A stretch of 64,000 nt of DNA, from contig NC_066515.1 in the NCBI RefSeq assembly GCF_024679095.1, positions 24,439,387 to 24,503,386 on the forward strand. Direction: 5' to 3'. Below, in pieces: positions 34,746 to 45,990 of this stretch (position 1 is the first letter of the stretch; the number at the start of each line of letters is the position of its first letter). This DNA is from Eriocheir sinensis (taxonomy: Eukaryota > Arthropoda > Malacostraca > Decapoda > Varunidae). The notes beneath the pieces are model-generated. The model was not told the origin of the DNA and did no database searches. It saw only the letters and a program-made list of their open reading frames with translations. The translations under genes were made by a program, and so were the position numbers.

Positions 34746-35099
34746 ATAGAGCAAAATAATGGTGATCAGGGTTACAGAGGAGAATCGTGTGGTAGCCAGT
34801 ATAATGATTAAAGAGTTAAGGAGTAAATAGGTGGGCAAAGAGTAAGGGGCAAAGGGGTATACAGACTGGGCTAAGACTGATTGAACCCCTTCAAGTAGGA
34901 TAAATTTAAAGCGCATTCATTATTTAAAGGGCATGGAGAGGAGGAGGAGGAGGAGTTAAGGGTCAGGAAGAGAGGGATAGAAGGGGGTAAGTGTAGATGG
35001 TTTGATGGGCAGAATTGAGAAATGATAGGGAAGATAAATGGTAAGGGAGGAATATGCAGGTAAGGGGTATTATGTAAAGGGGAAAGGAATGGAAAGGTG
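34746..35099. other. mixed, purine-leaning spacer
   Basis: Contains GGTAAGGG-type words that foreshadow the following array, and a GGA patch at 34941-34955. No gene seen. Confidence 0.5.
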
Positions 35100-35734
35100 T
35101 GTTATTAACTTTAAATGCTCTCGGAATCACGTAAAGGGCCAGGTGTTGATGGGTAAGAGTGAAGAGTAATGGGTACTGAACTCCAGGTAGGCAAGGGGTA
35201 AGGAGGTCATTGTATTTAAGGGTATGAATGCTCCTGGAATTAAGGGGTTAGTGGTGTTGATGGGTAAGAGTTAAGAGTAATGGGTATTGAACTCCAGGTA
35301 GGTAAGGGGTAAGGAGGTAAGGGGGTCATTGTATTTAGTTAAGGTTCTGAATGCTCCTGGAATTAATGGTTTAGTGGTGTTGATGGGTAAGGATGAAGAG
35401 TAATGGGTATTGAACTCCAGGTAGGTAAGGGGTAAGGAGGTAAGGGGGTCATTGTATTTAGTTAAGGGTATGGATGCTCCTGGAATTAATGGGTTAGTGG
35501 TGTTGATGGGTAATAATGAAGAGTAATTTATATGGAATTTCAGGTAGGTAAGGGGTGTTATTTTAAGGGATAAGGAGGTAAGGCGGTCATTATATCTTGT
35601 TAAGGGTGTGGATGCTCCTGGGATTAATGGGTTAGTCGTGTTGATGGGTAAGAGTGAAGAGTAATGGGTGAATGAACTACGGGTATTGGGTAAGGGATAT
35701 TATGTAAGGGGGAAGGAGGTAAGGGGGTCATTAT
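35100..35734. repeat. 123 bp tandem array (left part)
   Basis: ATGCTC-TGGAATTAA (or variant) starts at 35114, 35228, 35351, 35474 and 35612. Units contain TTGATGGGTAAGAGTGAAGA, GTAATGGGTATTGAACTCC, AGGTAGGTAAGGGGTAAGG and GGGGGTCATT. The array resumes at 36284 after a foreign block. Confidence 0.92.
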
Positions 35735-36283
35735 ACCCAACCTAACCTAACCCTTCAATATTTTTTCCTCCCCCTTCGTTTCCCTGCATGTTTCTCCTCT
35801 CTTTTCTGTCCTTCATTTTTCCCTTCCGTCACCCCTCTACTACTTCTCCCTTCCCTTCCCTTCCCTTCCCTTCCCCTCTACTCCTTCTCCCTCTACTTCC
35901 CTTCCCTTCCCTTCCCTTCCCTTCCCTTCCCTTCCCCTCTACTCCTTCTCCCTTCCCTTCCCTTCCCTTCCCCTCTACTCCTTCTCCCTTCCCTTCCCTT
36001 CCCTTCCCTTCCCTTCCCCTCTACTCCTTCTCCCTTCCCTTCCCCTCTACTCCTTCTCCCTCTACTTCCCTTCCGTCACCCCTCTACTCCTCCCTCTACT
36101 ACTTCTCCATTCCCTTCCTGCGCACCTTTCCTCCCTACCTGTTCAAACATTTATACTTTACCACCTGTTGGCTCACTTCTCCTTACCTGTGTTATGAAAA
36201 TGCAGGGAAATACGTAAATGAAGTTGAGTATCACATGAATAACTGAAAATGATGATGGAGGAGGATAAAATTAGGTTGTAGGA
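35735..36283. mobile_element. ~549 bp block inserted inside a 123 bp repeat unit
   Basis: The host unit reads GTCATTATA-CTTGTTAAGGG; here the two halves are separated by about 549 bp of unrelated sequence. The block starts with CCCAACCTAACCTAACCC and ends with TTAGGTTGTAGGA. CAACCTAA (35738-35745) and TTAGGTTG (36271-36278) form an 8 bp inverted pair near its ends. Inside are (TTCCC)n runs with CCTCTACTCCTTCTCCC spacers and a unique 3' part (36110-36283). No coding capacity. The insertion is clear; the class (MITE-like or other) is uncertain. Confidence 0.6.
35845..36080. repeat. (TTCCC)n with 17 bp spacers
   Basis: Runs of TTCCC pentamers are separated several times by CCTCTACTCCTTCTCCC, giving a two-level repeat. 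Confidence 0.9.
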
Positions 36284-36400
36284 CTTGTTAAGGGTATAAA
36301 TGCTCCTGGAATTAATGGGTTAGTGATGTTGATGGGTAAAGAAACTGCAGGTGATGGATAAGGGATGTTATGTAAGGGGTTAGGAGTATAGGGTGGGTGA
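36284..36400. repeat. 123 bp array, resumed unit
   Basis: CTTGTTAAGGGTATAAATGC followed by TCCTGGAATTAATGGGTTAG continues the unit broken at 35734. Confidence 0.88.
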
Positions 36401-36846
36401 GTACAGGGTAGGAGGGCGGTTGCAGACTCCAAGGGCACCTACATACTAATTTAACGCTACTGTTTCGTACTAAATCCCCCTTGCCTTGTATAGGGACCCG
36501 GCTTACGTAATCACATAATCCATTGAGCGTTGTGTCATTTATAGTCCGGGGCGCCGTAAAGATTCTGCACTTTATACTTCCTCCGTACCTCACCTTTTTT
36601 TACCCCGTTCCTTTATGGGGTGGATAACTTTGCTCCTCCAATCAGGGCCTTTGTGTATGACTCCTGAGGGCTCGTATTGGCTACCGCTGCGGCCCTGCTC
36701 TCTACCACTCTCTCCCTCCTTCCCTCCCAAAGGCTCCTCCTCTATTGTTACGGAGATATTTACTGCCTTCTCCCCGGCGGTACGGTAGCCCGAGCACCAA
36801 CCTTGATTTAGAGGACTCGTTAATGCCGGGTTGCGTTCCGTTGACG
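36401..36846. other. complex island, candidate regulatory DNA
   Basis: About 440 bp of balanced sequence with GCCGTAAA at 36553-36560, CACTTTATAC just after it, and ACTAAATCCCCC. No recognisable protein on either strand. Confidence 0.42.
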
Positions 36847-37265
36847 TGGGAGGAGGAGGAGGAGGAGGAGGAGGTGGAAGGGGTAGAGAAGAGGGACCGA
36901 GGTGATTCAGAAGAAGCTTATCAGATGGGATTTAAATAGTAGGGATGCGTGAGGGATATACACCGCGTAGATTGTGATAAGTAAGAGGCGAGGAGGAGTG
37001 AGGAAAGATAGAGATGAGACAGAACTCTTTAGTTGGCCATAACGCATAAAGCTTGTGCCGTTTATCATTCTCTCTCTCTGCTCTCTCTCTCTCTCCCCGC
37101 CCTCTCCCTCTCACTCGTAGGCGTTAATGGGAAAGGCTTGCTTCACGGATGGCCAAAGGAATTAAAAAGAGAGAAAAAAGAGAGAGGAAGGGGAGAAAAA
37201 GCTTAATTAGACAGACAGAGATTAAAGCCCTACTCTTAAGACAGGAGGGTTTAATTTATCTTAAG
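36847..37265. other. (GGA)n then mixed spacer
   Basis: GGA triplets 36849-36873, a mixed stretch, a CT-rich patch 37070-37100, then A/G-rich. No gene seen. Confidence 0.5.
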
Positions 37266-37600
37266 TTCATTCCTCTTCTTCATCTCCCTCCTCCTCCTCT
37301 TCCTCCTCTTCTTCCTCTTTCTCAGTTTTTTGGGGGGTTCTTCCTTTGGGTTTTCCACCTCTTCTCTCTCCTCCTCTTCCTGAATCTATTACTCTTCTAC
37401 CTCTTTCTCCTCCTCTTCCTCCTTCTTTTCCTCGTTCTTCTTTCTCTACTTCTCATTCTATTTTCACTTTTTCTCTGCCTTACATATTTTTCCTTCCTCT
37501 TTCAAGTCTTCCACCTCCTCTTTCCTCCTCCTTCGCAGCCTCTTTCACATCCTCCTCCGTTTTCTTCTCCTCCTCCTCCTCCTCCTCCTCCTCCTAAATT
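37266..37600. other. pyrimidine-rich stretch ending in (CCT)n
   Basis: C/T-rich; perfect CCT triplets at 37567-37595. Confidence 0.65.
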
Positions 37601-38055
37601 GAGCAGGTGAAGATCCGTGGCTCACATCTCCGCGATAACTCATTCTGTCATTCTTCGACTTATTTTCATTTCCATTAGATCTTTCCCTTCCCTCACCCTC
37701 CCTTACCCTCCCTCCCTTACCTTTCCACCCTTCGAGGCACGCGTGGTAAGGGTGAGTGGCTCTGAGGGAGGGCTGAAGGCGCCTCTTGTTCCCCTTGAAG
37801 GCACGTGAATACCGCCGAGAAGAGTGTATTGTGATGTAGATGCCCTTTGAAGGATCCTGGGGAGGGCGTGAGGGCGTCCGGGGAGCGTGTGGGGTGGTCG
37901 CTGTCAAGAGGCGGAGGAGAGGAAGAGGAGGAGGAGGAGGATGGAGGAGGAGGAGGACAGAGAGGTTACAAAGGACAAGGAGGAGATGAAGGTGAAAAAG
38001 ATGGATTAACAAAAGAGAAATTGTCGTTACTTCTTGTCATTTCTTTTCGGTTCCT
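37601..38055. other. mixed spacer with (GGA)n
   Basis: Balanced sequence 37600-37900 and GGA tracts 37925-37965. No gene seen. Confidence 0.45.
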
Positions 38056-38247
38056 CCTCCTCCTCCTCCTCCTCTTCTTCTTCCTCTTCTTCCTCCTCCT
38101 CCTCTGCGGCACCCACGCCCTCCTCAAACACCGCTAAGCAAAGACCAAACCATTACCCTCTAACCTCTACTGTTTGTTTCTTCCTTTCTCTTCCTTCCTT
38201 CCTCTTCTCCTCCTCGTCTTCTCCTCTCCTCCTCCTCCTCCTCCTCC
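38056..38247. repeat. (CCT)n/(CTT)n tracts
   Basis: CCT/TTC triplets at 38056-38103 and 38215-38247 flank mixed sequence. Confidence 0.85.
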
Positions 38248-38400
38248 TTTATGGCGCTTTACGACGCAGCACCGCCATCATAAAAGACAAAATACACTGT
38301 AATAAAAATATCCCGGTGGTGGCATTACTTAGTATCACCTTTTTATTAAGATGCCGTAAACTCCGCCGAGCCTAATGCCTGAATACATTGGTGTCAGGAG
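38248..38400. other. complex island with Abd-B/Cdx-like sites
   Basis: TTTATGGC (38248-38255) and TTTACGAC (38258-38265) lie 2 bp apart; GCCGTAAA follows at 38353-38360. TTTACGAC is the reverse complement of GTCGTAAA, a known posterior-Hox/Abd-B-type core. Enhancer function is inference only. Confidence 0.45.
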
Positions 38401-38960
38401 TGGGATATCGGATGGCCTTCATTTTTTAAGGTTTTCGATTTTATTTATTTTATTTTCATGGTTTTGGTTTATTTTTCTCTAGTTTTTTTTTTCTTCATTT
38501 TTTCGGTTTATTTATTTTTTCGTTATTTTTTTTTAACTTTTTTTTATGCACTTTTTTATATTTTCCATTTTTATGCATTTATTTTATACTTTTTTTTCGT
38601 GTATTTTTTTTTCTTTTCTGGTTTTATTTTCCCATTTTTTCTTTCCTTTTTTTCTTTTTGTGGATTTTTTCTTTACATTTTCAGATTTTTATACATTTTT
38701 CCATCATCCATTTTTTTTTTTTTTTTTACCTTAACATTTCCTGATCTTTTTTTCTTCTTATTTTCATGCATTTTTCTACGTTTTATTCTTTTAACGTCTT
38801 AATAGTTTTCTTTATTATCACGAGTTTTTTTTCTAATAGTTTTACCATTTATTATTTTTTCTCCACGTTTTCTAGTTATATTATTTCATCTTCACATTTA
38901 CTAATATCTTTTTAATTTTCATGTATTTTTTTCCCTTCCCTTTTAAAGTTCTATTCCTCT
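38401..38960. other. T-rich low-complexity DNA
   Basis: Imperfect TTTTTCATGCATTTTT-like phrases at irregular spacing. Phe-rich frames are compositional. Confidence 0.65.
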
Positions 38961-39236
<276 letters not shown>

Positions 39237-39379
39237 AAAACAATGGAAATTAAGCATTCAAGCATCGGATCCGACATTCAGGTTCTCAGATTCTTTGTAA
39301 CATTAACAAGGAGGATTCAGTTCCGTGTTTGGGAAGGAAAGGAGTTTATGGCTTATGTCCGTGTGGCGTTAAAATCTCC

Positions 39380-39380
<1 letters not shown>

Positions 39381-39425
<45 letters not shown>

Positions 39426-39441
39426 TTTGTGTGTGTTTGTG

Positions 39442-39531
<90 letters not shown>

Positions 39532-39545
39532 AGAGAGAGAGAGAG
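39381..39545. repeat. (GT)n-(GA)8 compound
   Basis: GT 39381-39530 with GTTTGTTT interruptions in its first half, then GA to 39545 and an A run. Confidence 0.96.
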
Positions 39546-39607
39546 AAAAAAAAAACTTGCTATAAATATTTTAAGATCGTAAAATCTATTATTAGCGTTA
39601 CTTTTAT

Positions 39608-39641
<34 letters not shown>

Positions 39642-39784
39642 TAAGCTGTTCACGACACACACCTTCCTATTGCCAGTTATTTATGTGCGTTGTCATGTGC
39701 GTTTGTGTATACATTTGCTCCATTTACGTACACGGAATAGGCCACATGTGCACACGGCTGTCCATTATGCATGTGTGGCCTTAT

Positions 39785-39833
<49 letters not shown>

Positions 39834-39911
39834 ACTACAACCACGCTATATTACAACAACAGCATCGACAAAAACAAGATATAATGTCAGATGTTACCTC
39901 AATTGTTAATA

Positions 39912-39957
<46 letters not shown>
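39608..39957. repeat. (GT)16, (GT)22 and (CTA)16
   Basis: GT 39608-39639, GT 39787-39831 and CTA/TAC triplets 39911-39957, separated by mixed spacers. Confidence 0.95.
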
Positions 39958-40310
39958 TCCACCTCAGTCAACCTCCATCCCCGTGATTAGCCCTGGACTC
40001 ACCTTTCTGCCCACCTGTCCGTGCCCTCCCCGGCCCTCAATCACACTTCCCTCCCTAAAAAGCCCAATTAGCGTCGCCTGAGATCCTAATTCGCGCCCTC
40101 CTGTCCCCTAAATCAGGACCTTCTCACATGGAACGAAATGAATTATCTTTCGAGAGCCGTGAAGCTTTTGACGAGTTTATATTTATGGGGAAGATTTTAT
40201 TTGTTGATGTTTTTCATGTTTTTTGTAGCTGGAAATTTAGTTAGATGTGTGATTTGATATATTGATCGGTAGACATGGAGGTGGATAGTGGAATCTACCT
40301 CTTGTTTTAT
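39958..40310. other. mixed spacer
   Basis: C-rich to 40110 and AT-rich to 40310. No gene seen. Confidence 0.4.
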
Positions 40311-40632
40311 GATTGTTTGCTCAGTTTTCTCTTTTTATCTTATTTCTCTTCTACCCCCTTTCTACTTTCTCCATCCTCCTCTCTTCCTTCTCTCCTCTTT
40401 TCCTACTTCTTTGCCTCCTTTCTCTTTTCCCTTCTATCTCACTGCTTCTTTCCTTGCCTTCTTCTCCTTCATCACGTCTTCCTTTTCCTCTTTTTCTTCT
40501 CCATTTTCATTCCTTAATATTTCTCTTCTCACCTTCTTCGTCTTTTTCCCTCACCACTTCTTTCTACCGTTCTCCTTGCTCACTGCCTACCTCCTCCTCC
40601 TCCTCCTCCTCCTCCTCCTCCTCCTCCTCCTC
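40311..40632. other. pyrimidine-rich stretch ending in (CCT)14
   Basis: C/T-rich, with perfect CCT triplets at 40590-40632. Frames are compositional. Confidence 0.7.
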
Positions 40633-40960
40633 CATCCATCCACCTCTTGTTCGGCCTCGAGAGCTGTGGAGTATCATGAAATATTTTTGCCGTTTCAAGG
40701 ACTCACCTCCCTCCCTCCTCCCGCGCGCCCTTTGAGAGTCCGGCGCCTCTGAGGATCTTGGTGACAGGGCGCCTTCAGGGAGGTGTTAGCTACGCCCTTC
40801 ACCCTGTCACCCTGTCGCCCCGTGCCCCCCTGGCGATGCGGGCGAGAAAGCGAGGAGGGGAAAAAAAGTGAATGTACCTTGTTTTTCATGTCCCGTTCTG
40901 GTGCGCCGGGAAATTCGTGCGAGGAAGACGGAGAATTATTTAAACCTTATACTCCTTTTT
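40633..40960. other. complex GC-richer spacer
   Basis: Balanced sequence with GAGAGTCCGGCGCC and CGGGAAATTCGTGCG. No recognisable protein. Confidence 0.4.
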
Positions 40961-41720
40961 TTTTTTTTATTTAGCGTGGAAACTATTTTTTTATTTTCTT
41001 ATTTACGAGTTCGCATGTGAAGTAATATCATTGTTCTTCTTCTTGAATTTAAATTATTATGTTTGTGTGGCTTAATTTACGTTCTGGTTGTCTTTTGGTC
41101 ATTTCTTGTTTTTTTTTTAATTAAGGGCAGAAGCAGTTTTTATATCCTTTATTTACGAGTTCGGATGTGAAGCATTATCATTGTTCTTCTTCTTGAATTT
41201 GAATTATTATGTTTGCGTGGCTTAATTTACGTTCTGGTTGTCTTTTGGTCATTTCTTGTTTTTTTTTAATTAAGGGCAGAAGCAGTTTTTATTTCTTTAA
41301 TTTACGAGTTTGCATGTGAAGCATTATCATTGTTCTTCTTCTTGAATTTAAATTATTATGTTTGTGTGGCTTAATTTACGTTCTGGTTGTCTTTTGGTAA
41401 GCTCTTTTTTAATTTAGAGCAGAAACATTTTTTGGGGGTATATACGAACTCTCAGTATTGTTATTGTTCTTGAATCTAAGTTATTACACCCACGAGGCCT
41501 GATCTACGCACTTAATCTGGCTTTGGCGTAATTTAGAAGCGAGGAGACTGTCACGCATCTTCCTCCTCTTCTAAATTATGTCAGACACTGTTTACATGAT
41601 TTAAGAGCTCGTATGTGAAGTGTCCGCATTGTTCTTCACGCATCTAAGTTATTGCAGACGCGTTAGTTTATTTATGTTCTAGTGTTTTGCCTTGGTGTAA
41701 TTTAAAAGCCAGGAGGTTGT
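40961..41720. repeat. 150 bp tandem array with decaying downstream copies
   Basis: TACGAGTT (or variant) starts at 41004, 41154 and 41303, giving three near-identical 149-150 bp units (TCATTGTTCTTCTTCTTGAA, GTGTGGCTTAATTTACGTTC, AATTAAGGGCAGAAGCAG). Two strongly diverged units follow (about 41440-41570 and 41590-41715), recognisable by TTGTTCTT-AATCTAAGTTATT and GGCTTTGGCGTAATTTA-type words. Confidence 0.9.
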
Positions 41721-42127
<407 letters not shown>

Positions 42128-42780
42128 ACCCCCTCCTAGCCGCTGTCAGCACCCCACAAAGCTGTCTTATCTGCCGTCAGCCGCGTGAAACTCAGCCTGA
42201 CAGCTCGACCCCGCTAGACAGACAGCCTCGATAGATAGACAGACTCAATAGACAGGGTGGCAAGATAACCTAACCCGATAGATACAACCCTCCCACCCTT
42301 TACCCCCTCCCCCCCAAGTTACAAGTTGATAGCGGCTGCCTCTCAACTGAGTAGATAGACTCGATAGATAATTCAATAAGTGTAGCTCATGGTAATAGCA
42401 AGGAATCGAACTCTAACTTGTGGTATTAGATTGCTCGTTGTATAATGTATAAAGACGTTTTCTGCCTCGTACGTTAGATAAATGCCTTGACGTTGCATTT
42501 TTAGCTTGTTTTTTGTTTAAGTAATTTTAGCTTAGAGTGAGGTTTCATTTCTTAAAACACGTTGCTCTTTTGTATCGAAGGTGTTTCTAATTCCTTTCTT
42601 TTGCCTCTTACGTTCATGTTTTGTGCTTTGTTTTTTTATACGTGGGAAGATAAATTTATAGATATTGGCCGTTTGGTGGGTTTTCTTTTGTTCTAAATAA
42701 CTGGTACGCTCCTTCTCTCTTTCTTTGTCTGTGTTTGAAGTCGTTTTGATTTGGTTCTTTTGCTGTTTGGTTTGTGTTTC
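42128..42780. other. mixed spacer with GATA-type words
   Basis: ATAGATAGACAGACTCAATA and related words recur at 42215-42370. The rest is AT-rich. No gene seen. Confidence 0.45.
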
Positions 42781-43440
42781 TTATGAGCTACGAAAATAGA
42801 AGGAAAATAAAGTGTATGTGTGTGAGGGGTTGGAGGGTGCGAAGGAGGAGGAAGAGGAGGGGGGAAGAAAGAAATGGTGAAGGAAAAAGACGAAGAGGGT
42901 GAGAAGGGGAAAAAAAAGATGAAATTCGGGAGATAAAGGAGGGAAGGGAGAAGAAGAGAGAGAATGTAAGGAGGAAGTTGTGAGGGAGGAGAAGGCGGAG
43001 AAGGAAGAAAGAAGTGGAAACAGAAAACAAGAAAGGAGACAAAGAAGTAGGGAAAGGAGGAAGAGGAGGAGAAGAGACTCAAGAAAGGAGATGGAGGGAG
43101 ACGAAAAAAATATGGAAGAAGAGAAATAAGAAGTGAAGAATAGGAATAAAAGAGGGAAAGAGGCATAGAAAGGAGGAAATAGAGGGAGCCCAAAAAAATA
43201 TGGAAGGAGAAGAGAAATAAAAAGTAAAGAAGTAGGAATAAAGGAGGAAGAGGAGGAGAAGAGGCATAAGAAAAGAGGAAATGGAGGGAGACAAAAAAAT
43301 ATGGAAGGAAAAGAGAAATAAAAAGTAAAGAAGTAGGAATAAAGGAGGAAGAGGAGGAGAAGAGGCATAAGAAAGGAGGAAATAGAGGGAGACAAAAAAA
43401 ATAATGGAAGGAGAAGAGAAAAAAAGAAGTGAAGAAGTTA

Positions 43441-43441
<1 letters not shown>
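42781..43441. repeat. purine-rich DNA with ~96-103 bp repeats
   Basis: The phrase GGGAG(A/C)C-AAAAAATATGGAAG recurs near 43093, 43184, 43285 and 43388, with a GAAATAAAAAGTAAAGAAGT block in each later copy. Minus-strand frames of up to about 200 codons are repeat translations. Confidence 0.8.

Positions 43442-43498
<57 letters not shown>
43442..43498. repeat. (GT)28 microsatellite
   Basis: Perfect TG/GT run. Confidence 0.97.
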
Positions 43499-43502
<4 letters not shown>

Positions 43503-43900
43503 TCAGCATGCGTTTTTTTTTCTTCTTTTTTTTGTCTTTGCTTGTAGTTAAGTGCACGAGTAAGTGGAGCCAGAAGTACTGATCGCTTAATAATCTTATA
43601 ATACCTGTTAAGCGTGACTCTAAATCTGTCAGGAGCGGCTGTTTTTCCCCTTGGGCCGATACTATTAAGCAGGATCAATTAGGCGTATATCAGGCTTCTA
43701 AGAGCATCTACACGACCTTAGGGAGATTCGAAGAGCAAGTAACTATAAAGAAAATATCGTGTCTATCGGAGGCATTAAGTGAGCGAGCGAACGTCTGCTA
43801 TTATTCTCGTTTATTTTTATTTTTTGCTCATTTACGTACTGGTGGGATGAATATTAAATAGTATAATGTTGTAAAGGTCTTTATTCCGCTCTATTAAACG
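43499..43900. other. complex non-repetitive spacer
   Basis: Balanced sequence with GTTAAGCGTGACTC and AATTAGGCGTATATCAGG. No recognisable protein. Confidence 0.4.
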
Positions 43901-44600
43901 CCAACCGCAGCTCCTCGGTCCTCCCAGCATCCTTCTCTCCCATCCTTTCTCCTCTTTCTCTTATCTCTCTTCCTCTCCTTGCCAGCATCACCTTCTGTTC
44001 CCTCCTTTCTCCAGTCTCTCTCTTATCAACTCCTCTCCCTCTCTCTCCCTCTCCCTGCCAGCTTCACCTTCTGTTCCCTCCTTTCTCCTCTCTCTCTTAT
44101 CAACTCCTCTCCCTCTCTCTCCCTCTCCCTGCCAGCTTCACCTTCTGTTCCCTCCTTTCTCCTCTCTCTCTCTCCCTCTCCCTCTCCCTGGCAGCATCAC
44201 TCTCTGTTCGCTTCTTTTTTCTCTCTCATCCTTATTAACTGCTCTCCCTCTCTCCCTCTCCCTACCAGCATCACTCTCTGTTCCCTCCTTTCTCCTCTCT
44301 CTCTTATCAACTACTCTCCCTCTCTCTCTCCCTCTCCCTGGCAGCATCACCTGTTCGCTTCTTTCTCCTCTTTCTCACTCTTATCAACTCCCTCTCTCTC
44401 CCTCTCTGTCTCTCTCTATTCATACTCAAAAGCTATCTCTTCACATCCTTCTTCTGCCTCTTTCCTCCTCCTCCCTATCACTCATCTTCTCTCCTTATCT
44501 CAGTTTCTCTCTCCTTCCCCTTTCTTCCTCCTTCTCCCTCTCACTAACCTTCCACTTTGCAACCTTTCCTTCTCCTTCCTTCCACCTTTCTCTTTTTGTG
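43901..44600. repeat. ~76 bp pyrimidine minisatellite, 6 copies
   Basis: GCCAGC/GGCAGC-(A/T)TCACC or TCACT starts near 43981, 44057, 44132, 44188, 44264 and 44340 (spacings about 76, 75, 56, 76, 76). Units contain TCTGTTCCCTCCTTTCTCC and CTTATCAACTCCTCTCCC. Decays to C/T-rich DNA after 44400. Confidence 0.88.
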
Positions 44601-44659
44601 GGTCATTTAGGCTTTATTGAGGTTTGATTACTGGCGGAGTGGAGTCGTTGGTCGCCCAG

Positions 44660-45030
44660 GAAGAACAGGTGGCGGTGAAAGAAGAGAGACAAGAAGCGAG
44701 CAGGATTAGAGATCGGACAAAGTTGAGGATACTCGAGTGGCGATCAAGAATTAGAAGTGGACGTGGGCGAGTCATATCATGCGTAAAACTGATAACAGAT
44801 GGACAGCCGGAGTAATCGAGTGGCTACCCAGAAAGTGTAAAAGTCAGGGCAGACAGAGGACCAGGCGGGGAGATGATATTAGAGCATTTGAGAAGCAAGT
44901 TGGAGTCACTTACATCAGACAAAGGTGGGGGGTGTTAGACAAGGCATTTTTTTCTGCCGTGGACTAGAAATGGATGAGGATGATGATAATGGTGATGGAG
45001 GAGGAGGAGGAGGAGGAAATATAAAGCTAG
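44660..45030 (+). pseudogene. RTE-like LINE ORF2 C-terminus (5'-truncated, frameshifted)
   Basis: One frame gives EASRIRDRTKLRILEWRSR (from about 44692). The next frame gives KWTWASHIMRKTDNRWT, EWLPRKCKSQGRQRTRRGDD and RWGVLDKAF (about 44755-44950), ending at TAG (44965-44967). The order IRDRTK..., KW-WA-HIMR--DNRW, EW-PR, GR--TR--D matches the C-terminal end of RTE-type LINE proteins. A frame change near 44740-44755 and an in-frame TAG in the KN-KW stretch break it. After the stop, GATGATGATAATGGTGATG fits the ATG/GAT-repeat 3' tail of RTE elements. No reverse transcriptase domain is upstream, where only pyrimidine repeats lie. The assignment is from remembered family motifs and is not verified. 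Confidence 0.7.
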
Positions 45031-45192
45031 GGAGATGATATTAGAGCATTTGAGAAGCAAGTTGGAGTCACTTACATCAGACAAAGGTGGGGGGTGTTAG
45101 ACAAGGCGTTTTTTTTCTGCCGTGGACTAGAAATGGAGGAGGATGATGATAATGGTGATGGAGGAGGAGGAGGAGGAGGAGGAAATATAAAG
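44871..45192 (+). repeat. 162 bp tandem duplication of the RTE-like 3' end
   Basis: AGATGATATTAGAGCATTTG starts at 44871 and 45033. Both copies run through the last ORF2 codons, the TAG, the GAT-rich tail and a (GGA)n terminus. Copies differ mainly by short indels in T and GGA runs, so the duplication is younger than the decay of the ORF. Confidence 0.93.
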
Positions 45193-45390
45193 CAGGGTAG
45201 GAAACGAGTCTGGAGGAACAGGATGAGGTAGTGTAAGAGGTGTTTGAACCTATACACAAAGAGTCTAATTTATGAAGTCATACGTTTTGCACCTCCTCTT
45301 AACATCCTGTATCATACTCCTCCGTCTCCTGCTTCTCTCCTCCTCCTCCTCCTCCTCCTCCTCCTCCTCCTCCTCCTCCTCCTCCTACTC
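45193..45390. repeat. mixed spacer then (CCT)17
   Basis: 45193-45330 is mixed; perfect CCT triplets at 45339-45390. Confidence 0.85.
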
Positions 45391-45632
45391 CTCCCTACTT
45401 TTCCTTCACCTCCTCCTCCACCTTCCTGTCTTATTCTTGTAGACAGGAAGATTGGAGAAAAAAAGGGAGGCGAGTGAACAAAATATAGAACCGAAATAAG
45501 AGCTTCAAAAATAGATTAAATAGCAAAGTGAAGAGAGAGAGAGAGAAAGGGGTAGATGGAATAAAAATACGTATAGAAAGAAAAGGAAGAAGGCAAAAAA
45601 TAGAGAAAGTGAAGGAAGCATGGGAAAAATGA
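45391..45632. other. mixed to purine-rich spacer
   Basis: C/T-rich to 45440, then A/G-rich with (GA)n at 45533-45546. No gene seen. Confidence 0.5.
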
Positions 45633-45645
45633 CACACACACACAC

Positions 45646-45728
<83 letters not shown>
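45633..45728. repeat. (CA)48 microsatellite
   Basis: CA run with one CGCA variant near 45648. Confidence 0.97.
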
Positions 45729-45729
<1 letters not shown>

Positions 45730-45990
45730 GATCTAGTCTAATTTAAACTGCCTTCGCACACACTGGAAGCAAACTACACCAGATTAATCGTTTGTTTGTT
45801 ATGGAATCGAGTAATTTTTTTTTTCCTAAGGGGTTCTGGCAACACTGCGAAGGATATGGAGTTTCGAACATGGCTACACTTTCTTCCTCCCTCCCTCGTC
45901 TCATGGCGGCAAGAAACTAAATCTAATTGCCTCTGACAGCGAAGGAATAGATTATATTTATTCTTCAAGTCACCTGTGATGGCTCCGGAG
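45729..45990. other. complex spacer
   Basis: Balanced AT-leaning sequence. A minus-strand 64-codon frame is not recognisable. Confidence 0.4.
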
